A stretch of 64,000 bases of DNA, taken from positions 3,236,178 through 3,300,177 of the forward strand of contig NZ_JAVIZT010000001.1 in NCBI RefSeq assembly GCF_031453615.1, in the 5' to 3' direction. A model generated the notes under the pieces. The model searched no databases and had not been told where the DNA came from. It saw only the letters and a program-made list of their open reading frames with translations. The DNA is from Microbacterium sp. SORGH_AS_0428 (GTDB lineage Bacteria > Actinomycetota > Actinomycetes > Actinomycetales > Microbacteriaceae). The position numbers and the translations under genes are program-made. Positions 1-8,648 of the stretch are shown here, piece after piece; within the stretch, counting starts at the first letter, position 1; each line of letters starts with the position of its first letter.

Positions 1-1
1 G

Positions 2-1180
2 TTGCTCGTGCCGCGGGCGCGCGGCAGGTGGGTCTTCGGGTCGGCCGCGGGCATCGCCGACGGCGCGCTCGCGCTGTGGCACGAGACGACCGTGCACGGT
101 CACCGTGCCGTCTGGCTGATCCGCACCGACGCGCAGGCGCGGGATGCGGCGTCGCGCGGGATCCCGCACGCTCGGGTCGATTCGCTGCGCGGACTCTGGC
201 TCACGGCACGCGCCGAGGTCGTCGTCGTCACGCACGGCTTCGGCGACGTCAACCGCTATGCCGTCGCGGGGTCGTACCTCGTGCAGCTCTGGCACGGCAT
301 CCCGCTCAAGCGCATCGGCATCGACTCGCCCGAGACCCTGCGCAGTTCCCTCCTGCCGTCCTCTCGTCTCGTGCGGCGTCTGCTGGCGCTCATGTACCGC
401 AGCGCCACGCGCCGGATACGCCTTCTGCCGGCCGCATCCCACCTCGTGCGCGGCCGCCTCGAGTCGGCGTTCTCGCTCGACGATTCGCGCGTGCCGGTGG
501 TGGGGGAGCCGCGCGTCGACGTGCTGTCGCGGGGGAGTGCGACCGAACGACGGGAGAGCGCTCGTCAGCGGCTCGAAGCGGAGCTGGGCCCGCTCGGCGA
601 CGACCGTCTGGTGCTGTACGCCCCGACCTGGCGCGACGGCGACGACGATCCGGCGATCCCGACCGCCGGCGACTGGGCGCGCATCACCGCCCTGCTGGAC
701 GAGCACGGCGCGCGGCTGATCGTGCGCCCGCATCCGTTGGGGGCCGGGGAGTACGCCCCGCCCGAGGGGACCGGGCGTGTCCACCTGCTCGGCAGCGACC
801 GTCTGGCCGACGTCACGCCGGTACTCCCCGGCATGGATCTGCTCGTCACCGACTACTCTTCGCTGGCCTACGACTCCTCGCTGGTCCCGCTGCCGGTCGT
901 GTACTTCGCGCCGGACGTCGAGGCCTACGCGCGACGTCGGGGCTTCTACGGCACCTACGCCGACGTCGCGGGCACGGATGTCGCCGTGGACTGGGAGGGT
1001 GCGCTCGCGCAGATCGCGGCCGTGCTCTCGGACGACGACGCGCGCGAGGTGCGGCTGGAACGGGCCAGGCGCCTGGACGCGCTCGTGCACGCGCACCGTG
1101 ACGGCCGTAACGCGGAACGGGTCTATCGAGCCATCACGGCCGCCATCGGCGGCGACGACCCTCGGGAGGAGACCGCATGA
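2..1180 (+). CDS. CDP-glycerol glycerophosphotransferase family protein (5' end cut by window)
   Basis: Likely transfers glycerol-phosphate (or a related polyol-phosphate) from its CDP derivative to a growing cell-wall teichoic-acid-type polymer at the inner face of the membrane. The reading frame is open to the window edge with no ribosome site, so the true start is probably upstream; 392 residues are visible. Family hallmarks seen: VQLWHGIPLKRIG near residue 95, VLYAPTWRDG near 205, RPHPLG near 243 and VTDYSSLAYD near 282, the TagB/TagF C-terminal (GT-B-like) pattern. It overlaps the next gene by 4 bp (ATGA), so the two are co-translated. The exact donor (glycerol or ribitol) cannot be told from sequence. 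Confidence 0.85.
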   Translation: MLVPRARGRWVFGSAAGIADGALALWHETTVHGHRAVWLIRTDAQARDAASRGIPHARVDSLRGLWLTARAEVVVVTHGFGDVNRYAVAGSYLVQLWHGIPLKRIGIDSPETLRSSLLPSSRLVRRLLALMYRSATRRIRLLPAASHLVRGRLESAFSLDDSRVPVVGEPRVDVLSRGSATERRESARQRLEAELGPLGDDRLVLYAPTWRDGDDDPAIPTAGDWARITALLDEHGARLIVRPHPLGAGEYAPPEGTGRVHLLGSDRLADVTPVLPGMDLLVTDYSSLAYDSSLVPLPVVYFAPDVEAYARRRGFYGTYADVAGTDVAVDWEGALAQIAAVLSDDDAREVRLERARRLDALVHAHRDGRNAERVYRAITAAIGGDDPREETA

Positions 1181-2625
1181 CCACGGCGGAGTGGACCACC
1201 GGGAGCGCCCCGGCGCTCGTCCTGCGGGGGACGGGGGCGCGCCCCGAACGCGTCGAACTGGTCGGTGCCCGTGCGCGCGTCGCGGCGACGCTGACCGGTC
1301 GGGGCAAGACGTGGACCGCGACACTGACGCTCTCCGCCTCGCGCTGGGGCGGGCCGGTTCTCCCGCTGCCGAGCGGACGTTACCGGGTGCACGTCGAGCC
1401 CGCCGGCTCCGCGGAGAACCCTGAGGCCCCCGAGCCCCTCGCGCTCTCGCAGCTCGGGCCGCTGCGCGCGGCGCTGAACGGCTGGGAGCTCGAGATCGGA
1501 CCTCCCGTCGATCCGGCGTACGACGCCGGAGAGGCGCGGGGGGCCCTCGAGCGGCGCTATGCGACCGGGCGGGAGCCGCTGGAGGAAGCCGTCTTCTTCG
1601 AGAGCTTCTACGGGCGCAACGCCAGCTGCAATCCGCTCGCGATCGACCGCGTGCTGCGCGAACGGATCCCCGGCCTCGTGCGGTACTGGAGCGTCGTCGA
1701 CCTCTCCGTCGACGTTCCCGAGGGCGCGATCCCCGTCGTCGAGGGCAGTCCGGACTGGTGGCGGGCCCGCGCGGTCTCGCGCCTGCTGGTGGTCAACGAC
1801 TGGATGCGTCGGCGCTACGTGCGCCGGCCGGGACAGCGCGTGGTCCAGACCTGGCACGGCACGCCCCTCAAGCGGCTGGCTCTTCATCGGCCGGGCTTCG
1901 ATCCGCGGCGGGCCGTCGCCGTGGTGCGCGAATCGCGCCGGTGGGACGTGCTGCTGGCCCAGAACCCGTACGCGGCGTCCATCCTGCGTCGCGCCTATGC
2001 GTTCGGTCGCCGACCGATCTGGGTCGAGGGATACCCGCGCAACGACGTGCTGCGCACCGGGGATGCGGCGGGTGTCCGCGCGCGCCTCGGCATCGGCGAG
2101 GACGAACGCGTCATCCTCTACGCGCCGACCTGGCGCGACGATCGCGAGCAGATCGTCGACTTCCTGGATGCGGAGAGGCTCGCCGCGGATACCGGCGCGG
2201 TGGTGCTGGTGCGAGGTCACTCGCGCACGCTGTTGCCCGGCAGGGACGCCGAGGGGGCGCGGGTGGTCGATGTGACGGGCTTCCCCGACACCGCACAACT
2301 GCTTCTGGCCGCCGACGCGCTCGTGACGGACTACTCGTCGGTGATGTTCGACTTCACGGTCACCGGCAAGCCGGTCTACTTCTTCGTGCCCGACCTCGAG
2401 GACTACCGAGGACGCCTGCGCGGGTTCTACTTCGATCTCGCGCAGCGTGCCCCCGGACCGCTCGTGCGCACACAGGAGGAGCTGACACGGGCTCTGGCGC
2501 AGGACACCGCGGCCTACGCCGACCGGTACGCGGCTTGGCAGCGCGCCTTCAACGCGCGCGAGGACGGCCACGCGGCCGAGCGCGTCGTCGCCCGCATCCT
2601 CGATCAGGGTCTGATCGGCGGCTGA
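1177..2625 (+). CDS. CDP-glycerol glycerophosphotransferase family protein
   Basis: Second TagF/TagB-like polyol-phosphate transferase, 482 residues. The first ~120 residues form a beta-rich segment unlike the rest and may bind the acceptor (inference). The C-terminal two thirds carry the family signatures: VQTWHGTPLKRLALHRP near 225, AQNPYAASI near 265, ILYAPTWRDDREQ near 312, LVRGHSR near 348 and VTDYSSVMFDFTVTGKPVYFF near 385. Translation is coupled to the upstream paralogue through the ATGA overlap. It faces a converging glycosyltransferase gene one base away, so transcription probably ends inside that gene or at an unseen site. Confidence 0.88.
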   Translation: MTTAEWTTGSAPALVLRGTGARPERVELVGARARVAATLTGRGKTWTATLTLSASRWGGPVLPLPSGRYRVHVEPAGSAENPEAPEPLALSQLGPLRAALNGWELEIGPPVDPAYDAGEARGALERRYATGREPLEEAVFFESFYGRNASCNPLAIDRVLRERIPGLVRYWSVVDLSVDVPEGAIPVVEGSPDWWRARAVSRLLVVNDWMRRRYVRRPGQRVVQTWHGTPLKRLALHRPGFDPRRAVAVVRESRRWDVLLAQNPYAASILRRAYAFGRRPIWVEGYPRNDVLRTGDAAGVRARLGIGEDERVILYAPTWRDDREQIVDFLDAERLAADTGAVVLVRGHSRTLLPGRDAEGARVVDVTGFPDTAQLLLAADALVTDYSSVMFDFTVTGKPVYFFVPDLEDYRGRLRGFYFDLAQRAPGPLVRTQEELTRALAQDTAAYADRYAAWQRAFNAREDGHAAERVVARILDQGLIGG

Positions 2626-2626
2626 C

Positions 2627-3721
2627 TCACGGCAGCGGTGTGTTGCGCGATCCGAGCCGCGAGGTGTCGACGGTGTCGCGGGCGCCGCGTACGAGTCCCT
2701 GGATGAAGCCGGCACCCCACGCGAGGTGCATCGAGGGGAGGACTCCCGCCGTCCACAGCTTGTCGCGCCATCCGCTCCCGCCGCCGGGGCCCAGGGCGAC
2801 GCCGGCAACGAGGACCGCGTACGCGACCAAGGGGAGGTAGATCCCGCTCGCGACGAGGGCTGCGGCGCCCGAGAGGACTCCGGTGAGCTGCAGCGCCGCG
2901 GCCACGAGGGCGAGCGCCACGCAGGCCACGAGCACGGGCGGCGCGAAGAAGCGCAGGGAGTTGCGACGGCCGTAGCGGCGCACCAGCTCGCCGCGCCACG
3001 CACCGGTGGCACGGAACTGCCGCACGAGTCGCTGCCAGCTCTCGCGCGGCCAGTACGTCACGCGCAGCGCCGGATCGAACCAGACGCGGTAGCCGGCCCG
3101 GCGGATGCGGAGGTTCAGCTCCCAGTCCTCGCCGCGGCGCAGGGACTCGTCGAATCCGCCGACCTCGTCGACGACGACGCGGCGCATGACGCCGAGGTAG
3201 GCGGACTCGGCGGCGCTCTCGCGCCGGCCGCCGTGATAGGCCCCGCCGCCGAGGCCGAACGGGGAGTTGTACGCGCGGGCGACTGCGCGCTGGAAGGGCG
3301 TGCGGCCGTCGGCCTGCATCACCCCGCCGACGTTCGCGGCGCGCACGCGTGCGAGCGTCTCGAGGGCCCTCAGCGTGTAGCCGGCAGCGAGCTCCGAATG
3401 GGCGTCGACCCGCACGATGGTCGGCAGCGTGCTGCGCGCGATCGCCAGGTTCAAGCCCGTCGGGATATCGGCGTCGGGGTTGCGGACGAGCAGGATGCGC
3501 TCGTCGTCGGCGGCGAGACGCTCGGCGATCGCGTCGGTGCCGTCGGAGGAGGGGCCCAGCGCCAGCACGAGTTCCATGGGGCCGGGGGTCTGCTGGGCGA
3601 GCACGCTCTGCACGGCGCGCTCCAGATATCCCGCCTCGTTGAGCACCGGCATGACGAACGAAACCCCTGCCTCGGCGCTGGGAACCGGGGCGTCACGATG
3701 GCCCCCCGCGTCGACGTGCAT
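2627..3721 (-). CDS. Family 2 glycosyltransferase with C-terminal membrane segments
   Basis: Inverting GT-A glycosyltransferase of 364 residues. SFVMPVLNEAGYLERAVQSV (from about residue 22) is the nucleotide-sugar binding start of GT2. RVDAHSEL near 100 supplies the metal-binding acidic residue in DxH form. RRGEDWELNLRIRRAGYRVWF near 190 corresponds to the ED-plus-acceptor motif. Two or three hydrophobic helices follow residue 245 (LVACVALALVAAAL onward), anchoring it to the membrane. It lies between polyol-phosphate transferase genes on the other strand, so a role in decorating or linking the wall polymer is likely; the sugar is unknown. The start could also be one of the codons just before VSFVMP. 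Confidence 0.8.
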   Translation of the reverse strand: MHVDAGGHRDAPVPSAEAGVSFVMPVLNEAGYLERAVQSVLAQQTPGPMELVLALGPSSDGTDAIAERLAADDERILLVRNPDADIPTGLNLAIARSTLPTIVRVDAHSELAAGYTLRALETLARVRAANVGGVMQADGRTPFQRAVARAYNSPFGLGGGAYHGGRRESAAESAYLGVMRRVVVDEVGGFDESLRRGEDWELNLRIRRAGYRVWFDPALRVTYWPRESWQRLVRQFRATGAWRGELVRRYGRRNSLRFFAPPVLVACVALALVAAALQLTGVLSGAAALVASGIYLPLVAYAVLVAGVALGPGGGSGWRDKLWTAGVLPSMHLAWGAGFIQGLVRGARDTVDTSRLGSRNTPLP

Positions 3722-3761
3722 CCGACGATCATCCCATGCGTGCGCTGGTTAGGCTGGAAGG

Positions 3762-5045
3762 ATGGGCCTGGCATCAGACATCCGCAAGGCGCGGGGACTT
3801 CTCCGGAAAGTCCTCGACAACCGTTCCGCCGTCCGCCAGGTGCGCACCATGCGCACCCCGCTGCCGGTCGGTCGCTTCCGGGTCGGCGTCTACTTCGCCG
3901 ACGGTGCCGTGAACCTCTACCAGATGCGTCAGTGGTACAAGCCGCTCCAGAAGCTCGCCGAGACCTGGCCCGTCCTGGTGCTGAGCCGCAACGCCACATC
4001 GGCGGCGGCGATCATGACCGAGAGCGAGCTGCCCGTCGCCTTCGTGCCGACCGTGCGCGACCTGGAGAGGGTCGTGGCCGCGCAGGGGCTGCGCATCGTG
4101 CTGTACGTCAACCAGAACACGCGGAACTTCCAGATGTTCCGGTACGGGCACCGCTGGCACGTGTTCATCAACCACGGCGAGTCCGACAAGATGTACATGA
4201 CGACGAACCAGTTCAAGGCCTATGACTACGCCCTGATCGCGGGGGACGCCGCGCGCGAGCGTCTGGGGCGCGTGCTTTGGAACTACGACCTCGATGCGCG
4301 CACGATCGCGATCGGTCGGCCGCAGGCGGACCATTACTCGGGGGTGCTTCCCTACACGCCGGACGATCGCACGGTCGTGCTCTACGCGCCGACGTGGGAG
4401 GGTGATCGGCCCTCGGCGTTCTACGGATCCATCGCCAGTCACGGGGAGGCACTGGCCTCAGCCGTCCTCGGCTCCGCACGCCATCGCCTCATCTACCGTC
4501 CGCATCCGCGCAGCGGCGTGGTCGATCGCGAGTACCTCGCCGCGCATCGACGCATCGTCGCCGCGATCGCCGCGGCGAACGCCGCCGACCCCACCGCGCA
4601 GCACGTCTACGACGACGGACCGGAACTCGGCTGGCAGCTAGCGGCAGCCGACGTCGCGGTGGTGGACATCTCCGCCATGGTCTACGACCGCCTCGCCGCC
4701 GACAGGCCTTTGCTCATCACGCGGCCCGTCGATGAGCGCGCCGCGGTCGACACGAGCGGTTATCTCTCGGCATGCGAGTGGCTGGATGCTGCCGACGCGC
4801 CTCGCATCCTGGACGAGGTCGATCGCCTGGTCGGCGATCCCGAGGCCGTCGCACGCTTGGCGTACTGGGTCGATCACTACTTCGGTGACACGTCCCCGGG
4901 GGCCCCGACGGCACGCTTCCACGCGGCGATCGGGCGCCTCATGGACGAGTGGGACGAGTGGCACGCGAGAGCGGGCGGTGACGCGGACGACGCCGCGGCG
5001 CAGGCGGAGCTCGACTCGAACGCCGGCCGCGAAGAAGCCTCCTGA
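3762..5045 (+). CDS. CDP-glycerol glycerophosphotransferase family protein
   Basis: Third TagF/TagB-like transferase in the cluster, 427 residues, more diverged than the first two: HGESDKMYMTTNQFKAYDY replaces the WHG-P-KR motif near 150, while VLYAPTWEGD near 208, LIYRPHPRSG near 245 and VVDISAMVYDRLAADRPLLI near 305 are conserved. A TAGGCT hexamer at 3750-3755 ends 6 nt before the ATG, which suggests a leaderless transcript starting at or beside the start codon. The C-terminal ~35 residues are acidic and Ala-rich. It probably adds polyol-phosphate units of another chain length or linkage than its neighbours (inference). Confidence 0.85.
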   Translation: MGLASDIRKARGLLRKVLDNRSAVRQVRTMRTPLPVGRFRVGVYFADGAVNLYQMRQWYKPLQKLAETWPVLVLSRNATSAAAIMTESELPVAFVPTVRDLERVVAAQGLRIVLYVNQNTRNFQMFRYGHRWHVFINHGESDKMYMTTNQFKAYDYALIAGDAARERLGRVLWNYDLDARTIAIGRPQADHYSGVLPYTPDDRTVVLYAPTWEGDRPSAFYGSIASHGEALASAVLGSARHRLIYRPHPRSGVVDREYLAAHRRIVAAIAAANAADPTAQHVYDDGPELGWQLAAADVAVVDISAMVYDRLAADRPLLITRPVDERAAVDTSGYLSACEWLDAADAPRILDEVDRLVGDPEAVARLAYWVDHYFGDTSPGAPTARFHAAIGRLMDEWDEWHARAGGDADDAAAQAELDSNAGREEAS

Positions 5046-5058
5046 GCCGATCGCCCGC

Positions 5059-6009
5059 TCAGCGCCCCGGTTCTTCGGTGGTCGAGGGATCAGCGGACGT
5101 GTCGGAAGTTCGCTGCTTGCGGCGAGCGGAGCCCAGCGCTTTCGTGGCGTCGCGCGTGCGCCGCGTGGCGGATCCCGCCGCCTGCGCGACGAGCCCACCG
5201 GCGCGGGCGAGACCCCGCCCTGCGAGCCGTTCGATCGGCGCGGCTCCCGGCCGGGGCTCGAGCTCCGCAGGCAGATCGCTGGGGGGCATCCCGAACGCGC
5301 GCCGGGACGTGGTGATCACGCGTCGGCCCAACAGGTGGTTGCCGGCGCCGCCGACGGCGGCGCCCACGCCGAAGGGCAGCGCCTTTCCGACGAACGAGGC
5401 TCCGCCGCGCGCGGCGAAGCGGTGCACGAACGAGGTCTTCAGCCGGTCGACGAGCGGGCCGAGGGCCGCCCGGGGGAGAGTCGTGGTGATCAACTCGCCC
5501 CAGTACGTGCTGCGTGACGGACCCTTGCCGCCGGCCTGCCGTGCGAGCTGGGTGACGAGGTCGATCCCCTCCTGGCCGAGGAGCAGCGTCAGCACGAGCG
5601 CGCGGGCGCGGTCGGGGTTCTCGACCGGGAGCCCGTGCACCTCGGCGACCGACTGCGCGAACAGTGTCGTCGTCTCGAGGAAGCCGAGAGTCTCCACGCC
5701 GCTCAGCGCCAACGTGACGCCGGTGCCGATGCCGGGGACCACGGCGGTCGCACCGACGGCTGCTCCGCCGGTGGTCACCGCCGCGAGGTATCGGCGCTCC
5801 AGCATCCGCACGATCTCGAGGGTCGTGGCGCGCGGGTGACGTACCCGGATGCTGCGAAGATGCGCGAGCACGACGGGGCGTTGCACGGCGAGCACACGAT
5901 CGAGGGCGCGCACCGTGAACGGGTGCTCAGCAGACCCGACGGGTGGGATCCCTCCCTGCCACGGCGACTCGTCCGGCAGGCTGTGGATGCGGTGGACCTT
6001 CTCCGGCAT
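5059..6009 (-). CDS. EcsC-like family protein
   Basis: Protein of 316 residues with no catalytic motif that I recognise. Residues ~75-110 are Gly/Ala-rich and hydrophobic (TTGGAAVGATAVVPGIGTGV), followed by an amphipathic region (LVLTLLLGQEGIDLVTQLARQ) and a second Gly-rich hydrophobic segment near 215 (VGKALPFGVGAAVGGAGNHL). This layout matches the EcsC family (known from the Bacillus ecs locus, function unclear). The C-terminal ~60 residues are basic and low in complexity (RRTRDATKALGSARRKQR). It converges with the preceding transferase gene 13 bp away. Confidence 0.55.
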   Translation of the reverse strand: MPEKVHRIHSLPDESPWQGGIPPVGSAEHPFTVRALDRVLAVQRPVVLAHLRSIRVRHPRATTLEIVRMLERRYLAAVTTGGAAVGATAVVPGIGTGVTLALSGVETLGFLETTTLFAQSVAEVHGLPVENPDRARALVLTLLLGQEGIDLVTQLARQAGGKGPSRSTYWGELITTTLPRAALGPLVDRLKTSFVHRFAARGGASFVGKALPFGVGAAVGGAGNHLLGRRVITTSRRAFGMPPSDLPAELEPRPGAAPIERLAGRGLARAGGLVAQAAGSATRRTRDATKALGSARRKQRTSDTSADPSTTEEPGR

Positions 6010-6056
6010 CCTGCGATGCTAAGCGGCTCGGCTGAACGGTGCCGGGGGGTTGCGGA

Positions 6057-6758
6057 TCAGACGAACTGGTTCGCGCGCTCGAGATCCTCGGCGAAGTCGA
6101 CCTCGACCGCGTACAGGTCGGAGATGTCCATCGGCTCGAGAAGGAGGCCGTCGTGCTGGATGGCGAGTTCGAGTCCGCGCTCGAAGTAGTCCTGATCGTC
6201 CACGCGCGCGAGGTGGTGCATGAACGAACGCTTGTCGGCGCGCGAGATGTAGTTGATTCCCACGGCCTCGCCGATTCCACCGCGGACCGTCTTGGACAGC
6301 TCCTTGATGAAGCCCTCGCTCGTGACGGTGTACTTGACCTCTTCGTCGCTCACCTTGGCGGTGTTGACGGTGACGAAGGACTGCTCGCGCTCGATGAGAG
6401 CCACGGCACGGCCCAGCACCCGGGGGTCGAAGACGACGTCTCCGTTCATCCACAGCACACCGGCCTTGCCGGTTGCGGACAGCGCGCGCAGCAGGCTCTT
6501 CGACGTGTTGGTCTGGTCGTACCGCTCGTTGTAGACGTAGTCGGCGTCCGGGAAGGCCTCGACGATGGTCTCCGCGCGGTAGCCGACGACCGTCGTGAGC
6601 TTGGCGTCGGTGCCGAAAGCCGCGCGGATGTTGTCGTGCTGCTGGCGCATGATGCTGCGCCCGTCGTTCAGCTGGGTCAGGGGCTTCGGCAGGCTGCGGC
6701 CGAGGCGCGAGCCCATGCCGGCGGCAAGGATCACAGTCTGAAGTCTCATAAGATTCAT
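6057..6758 (-). CDS. NTP transferase-type nucleotidyltransferase (sugar/choline/polyol-phosphate class)
   Basis: Probably forms an NDP- or CDP-activated precursor. VILAAGMGSRLGRSLPKPLTQL (from residue 8) is the pyrophosphorylase nucleotide-binding loop with the catalytic Lys in PKPL. LWMNGDVVFDP near 103 holds the metal-binding Asp, and YAVEVDFAEDLERAN near the end provides the second metal ligand (D-x-x-E-D). At 233 residues it has the size of LicC/phosphocholine-type cytidylyltransferases. With three CDP-polyol transferases nearby, a CTP-dependent enzyme supplying the wall polymer is likely but not proven. An in-frame ATG three codons in (6749) is an equally good start. Confidence 0.72.
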   Translation of the reverse strand: MNLMRLQTVILAAGMGSRLGRSLPKPLTQLNDGRSIMRQQHDNIRAAFGTDAKLTTVVGYRAETIVEAFPDADYVYNERYDQTNTSKSLLRALSATGKAGVLWMNGDVVFDPRVLGRAVALIEREQSFVTVNTAKVSDEEVKYTVTSEGFIKELSKTVRGGIGEAVGINYISRADKRSFMHHLARVDDQDYFERGLELAIQHDGLLLEPMDISDLYAVEVDFAEDLERANQFV

Positions 6759-6941
6759 CGCTCCTGGAGTCGAAGTTCACGGTCGGTTCACCGACGAAAC
6801 ACTCCTTTGTGCCGTGCCCATGGTATCCGGGCCACCTGGAAGCCCGCAGATCACCCCGCTCCCGTTGTGGATTCGTGACAATCGGTGACAGGGCCGCATC
6901 CCACCGACGGGATCGTCAGGGGCGATTGATACGTTGGGGAA

Positions 6942-8648
6942 GTGACCTCCACTCCTTCCGGTTCCGACGCGCCCACGCCCGACGACGGCTCCGCCGAGGA
7001 GGTCTCCGCGGCACCGAAGAAGCCGGCATCCGCGCGCCCTTCGACGCCGCGCACTCCGCGCTCCACGACCACCCGTCCGGCAGCGGCTCGCAAGCCCGTC
7101 GCGAAGAAGCCGGCGACGTCGTCGGCGGCAGCGCCCGCGCCCGCCGAGAAGGAGGCTGCGGCGCCCGCAGCTCCGAAGAAGCCTGCGGCGAAGCGGCCGA
7201 CGGCAGCCAAGCGTCCCGCGGGTTCGCCCGCGGAGGATGCGGCGGCGCCGGCCGCTGCGGCGAAGAAGCCGGCTGCCGCGAAGAAGCCGGCCGCACCCCG
7301 CAAGCCTGCCGCCCGGACGACGACGGCCCGTACCGGCGAGACCGCGCCCAAGCCGCGGACCGCATCGCCGCGCACGAAGTCGGCGCAGGCGGGAGCGAAG
7401 GCGCCGCGCACGACAGCCGCCAAGACGCCGCCCGTGGCGCCGATCGACGCGCCGGTTCCGGTGGACTTCGTCATTCCGCCCAAGCCGCCCCTGCCGTCGC
7501 GCCCCGCGCCGGCGGATGCGGAACAGCCCGCCGCTGTCGACGAGGTCATCGTCCCGGACGAGGCGCCGGTCGAGGCCGCATCGCCGGAGGTGCTCGACGA
7601 GGTGCCGGTCGTCTCGGCGACCGATGCGGACACCGAGCAGGAGAGCAGACCTGAGCCCGCCGATGCGTCGTCGCCCGAGCCGGTGGAGACGCTGGACGAT
7701 GTCGTGGTCGAAGAGATCGTCGACGAGGTGCCCGAGCCTCCCGCCGTCGTCGATGCCGGCGACGAGACCCCCGACGTGCCGACACCGGCGGAGGCAGAGG
7801 TCGTCGTCGTGACCGAACGTGCGGAGGATGAGGCGTCCGAACGGTTGTTCGCCGATGTCGCCGAGCCGGCGGCTGCAGCGGACGAGCCCCCTCTGGCGCT
7901 CGAGGTGAACGGACTGTCCAAGTCCTACGGCTCGACCGTCGCGGTCGCGGGTATCGATCTCGCCGTCCCCGCCGGCACCTTCTATGGCCTCGTCGGGCCG
8001 AACGGTGCGGGCAAGACCACCACGCTCTCGATGATCGCCGGGCTCCTGAAACCGGATGCGGGCACCATCCGCGTGGCGGGCGTCGATGCGCGCACCCGGT
8101 CACGAGAGGCCAAGAGGCTGATCGGGGTGCTACCGGACCGCCTGCGCACCTTCGATCGCCTGACCGGGCGCCAGCTCCTCTCCTACGCGGGGCTGTTGCG
8201 GGGCCTCGATGCGAACACCGTCGAGCGCCGCGCCTCCGACCTGGGGCGAGCCTTCGACCTGACAGCGGCGCTGGGCCGATCCGTTTCGGACTACTCGGCG
8301 GGCATGACGAAGAAGGTCATGCTGGCCGCAGCCCTCATCCATTCGCCCCGGCTGCTCGTGCTCGACGAGCCCTTCGAGGCCGTCGACCCGGTTTCGAGCT
8401 CGGTCATCCTCGACATCCTGGGCACCTACGTGTCGCACGGAGGAACGGTTCTGCTCTCCAGCCACGGGATGGACCTGGTCGAGCGCGTGTGCGACCGTGT
8501 GGCGGTGATCGTCTCCGGTCAGGTGCTGGTCGACGGCACGGTGGCCGAGGTTCGCGGCGAGCAGACGCTCGAGGCGCGGTTCCTCGAGCTCGTCGGCGGC
8601 TCGAACGAGGTGGAGGGCCTCGAATGGCTGCACACGTTCTCCGACTGA
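6942..8648 (+). CDS. ABC transporter ATP-binding protein with long Ala/Pro/Lys-rich N-terminal extension
   Basis: ATPase subunit of a membrane exporter formed with the next gene. Residues ~315-545 are a canonical nucleotide-binding domain: Walker A GPNGAGKTTT, a signature in the unusual form DYSAGMTKKV instead of LSGGQ, Walker B LLVLDEPFEAVDP and switch His in LLSSHGMDLVE. Residues 1-310 are low complexity: first Lys/Pro/Ala repeats (AAPKKPAAKRPTAAKRPAG), then an acidic Glu/Asp/Val-rich part, with no recognisable fold. The GTG start is preceded by TACGTT at 6930-6935, consistent with a leaderless mRNA. The extension gives 568 residues, about twice a normal ABC ATPase. Confidence 0.85.
   Translation: MTSTPSGSDAPTPDDGSAEEVSAAPKKPASARPSTPRTPRSTTTRPAAARKPVAKKPATSSAAAPAPAEKEAAAPAAPKKPAAKRPTAAKRPAGSPAEDAAAPAAAAKKPAAAKKPAAPRKPAARTTTARTGETAPKPRTASPRTKSAQAGAKAPRTTAAKTPPVAPIDAPVPVDFVIPPKPPLPSRPAPADAEQPAAVDEVIVPDEAPVEAASPEVLDEVPVVSATDADTEQESRPEPADASSPEPVETLDDVVVEEIVDEVPEPPAVVDAGDETPDVPTPAEAEVVVVTERAEDEASERLFADVAEPAAAADEPPLALEVNGLSKSYGSTVAVAGIDLAVPAGTFYGLVGPNGAGKTTTLSMIAGLLKPDAGTIRVAGVDARTRSREAKRLIGVLPDRLRTFDRLTGRQLLSYAGLLRGLDANTVERRASDLGRAFDLTAALGRSVSDYSAGMTKKVMLAAALIHSPRLLVLDEPFEAVDPVSSSVILDILGTYVSHGGTVLLSSHGMDLVERVCDRVAVIVSGQVLVDGTVAEVRGEQTLEARFLELVGGSNEVEGLEWLHTFSD

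Noticed and set aside
1123..3012. 629-codon minus-strand frame across two transferase genes
   Set aside because: No domain, Arg/Pro/Ala-rich, and antisense to well-supported CDP-glycerol transferase genes.
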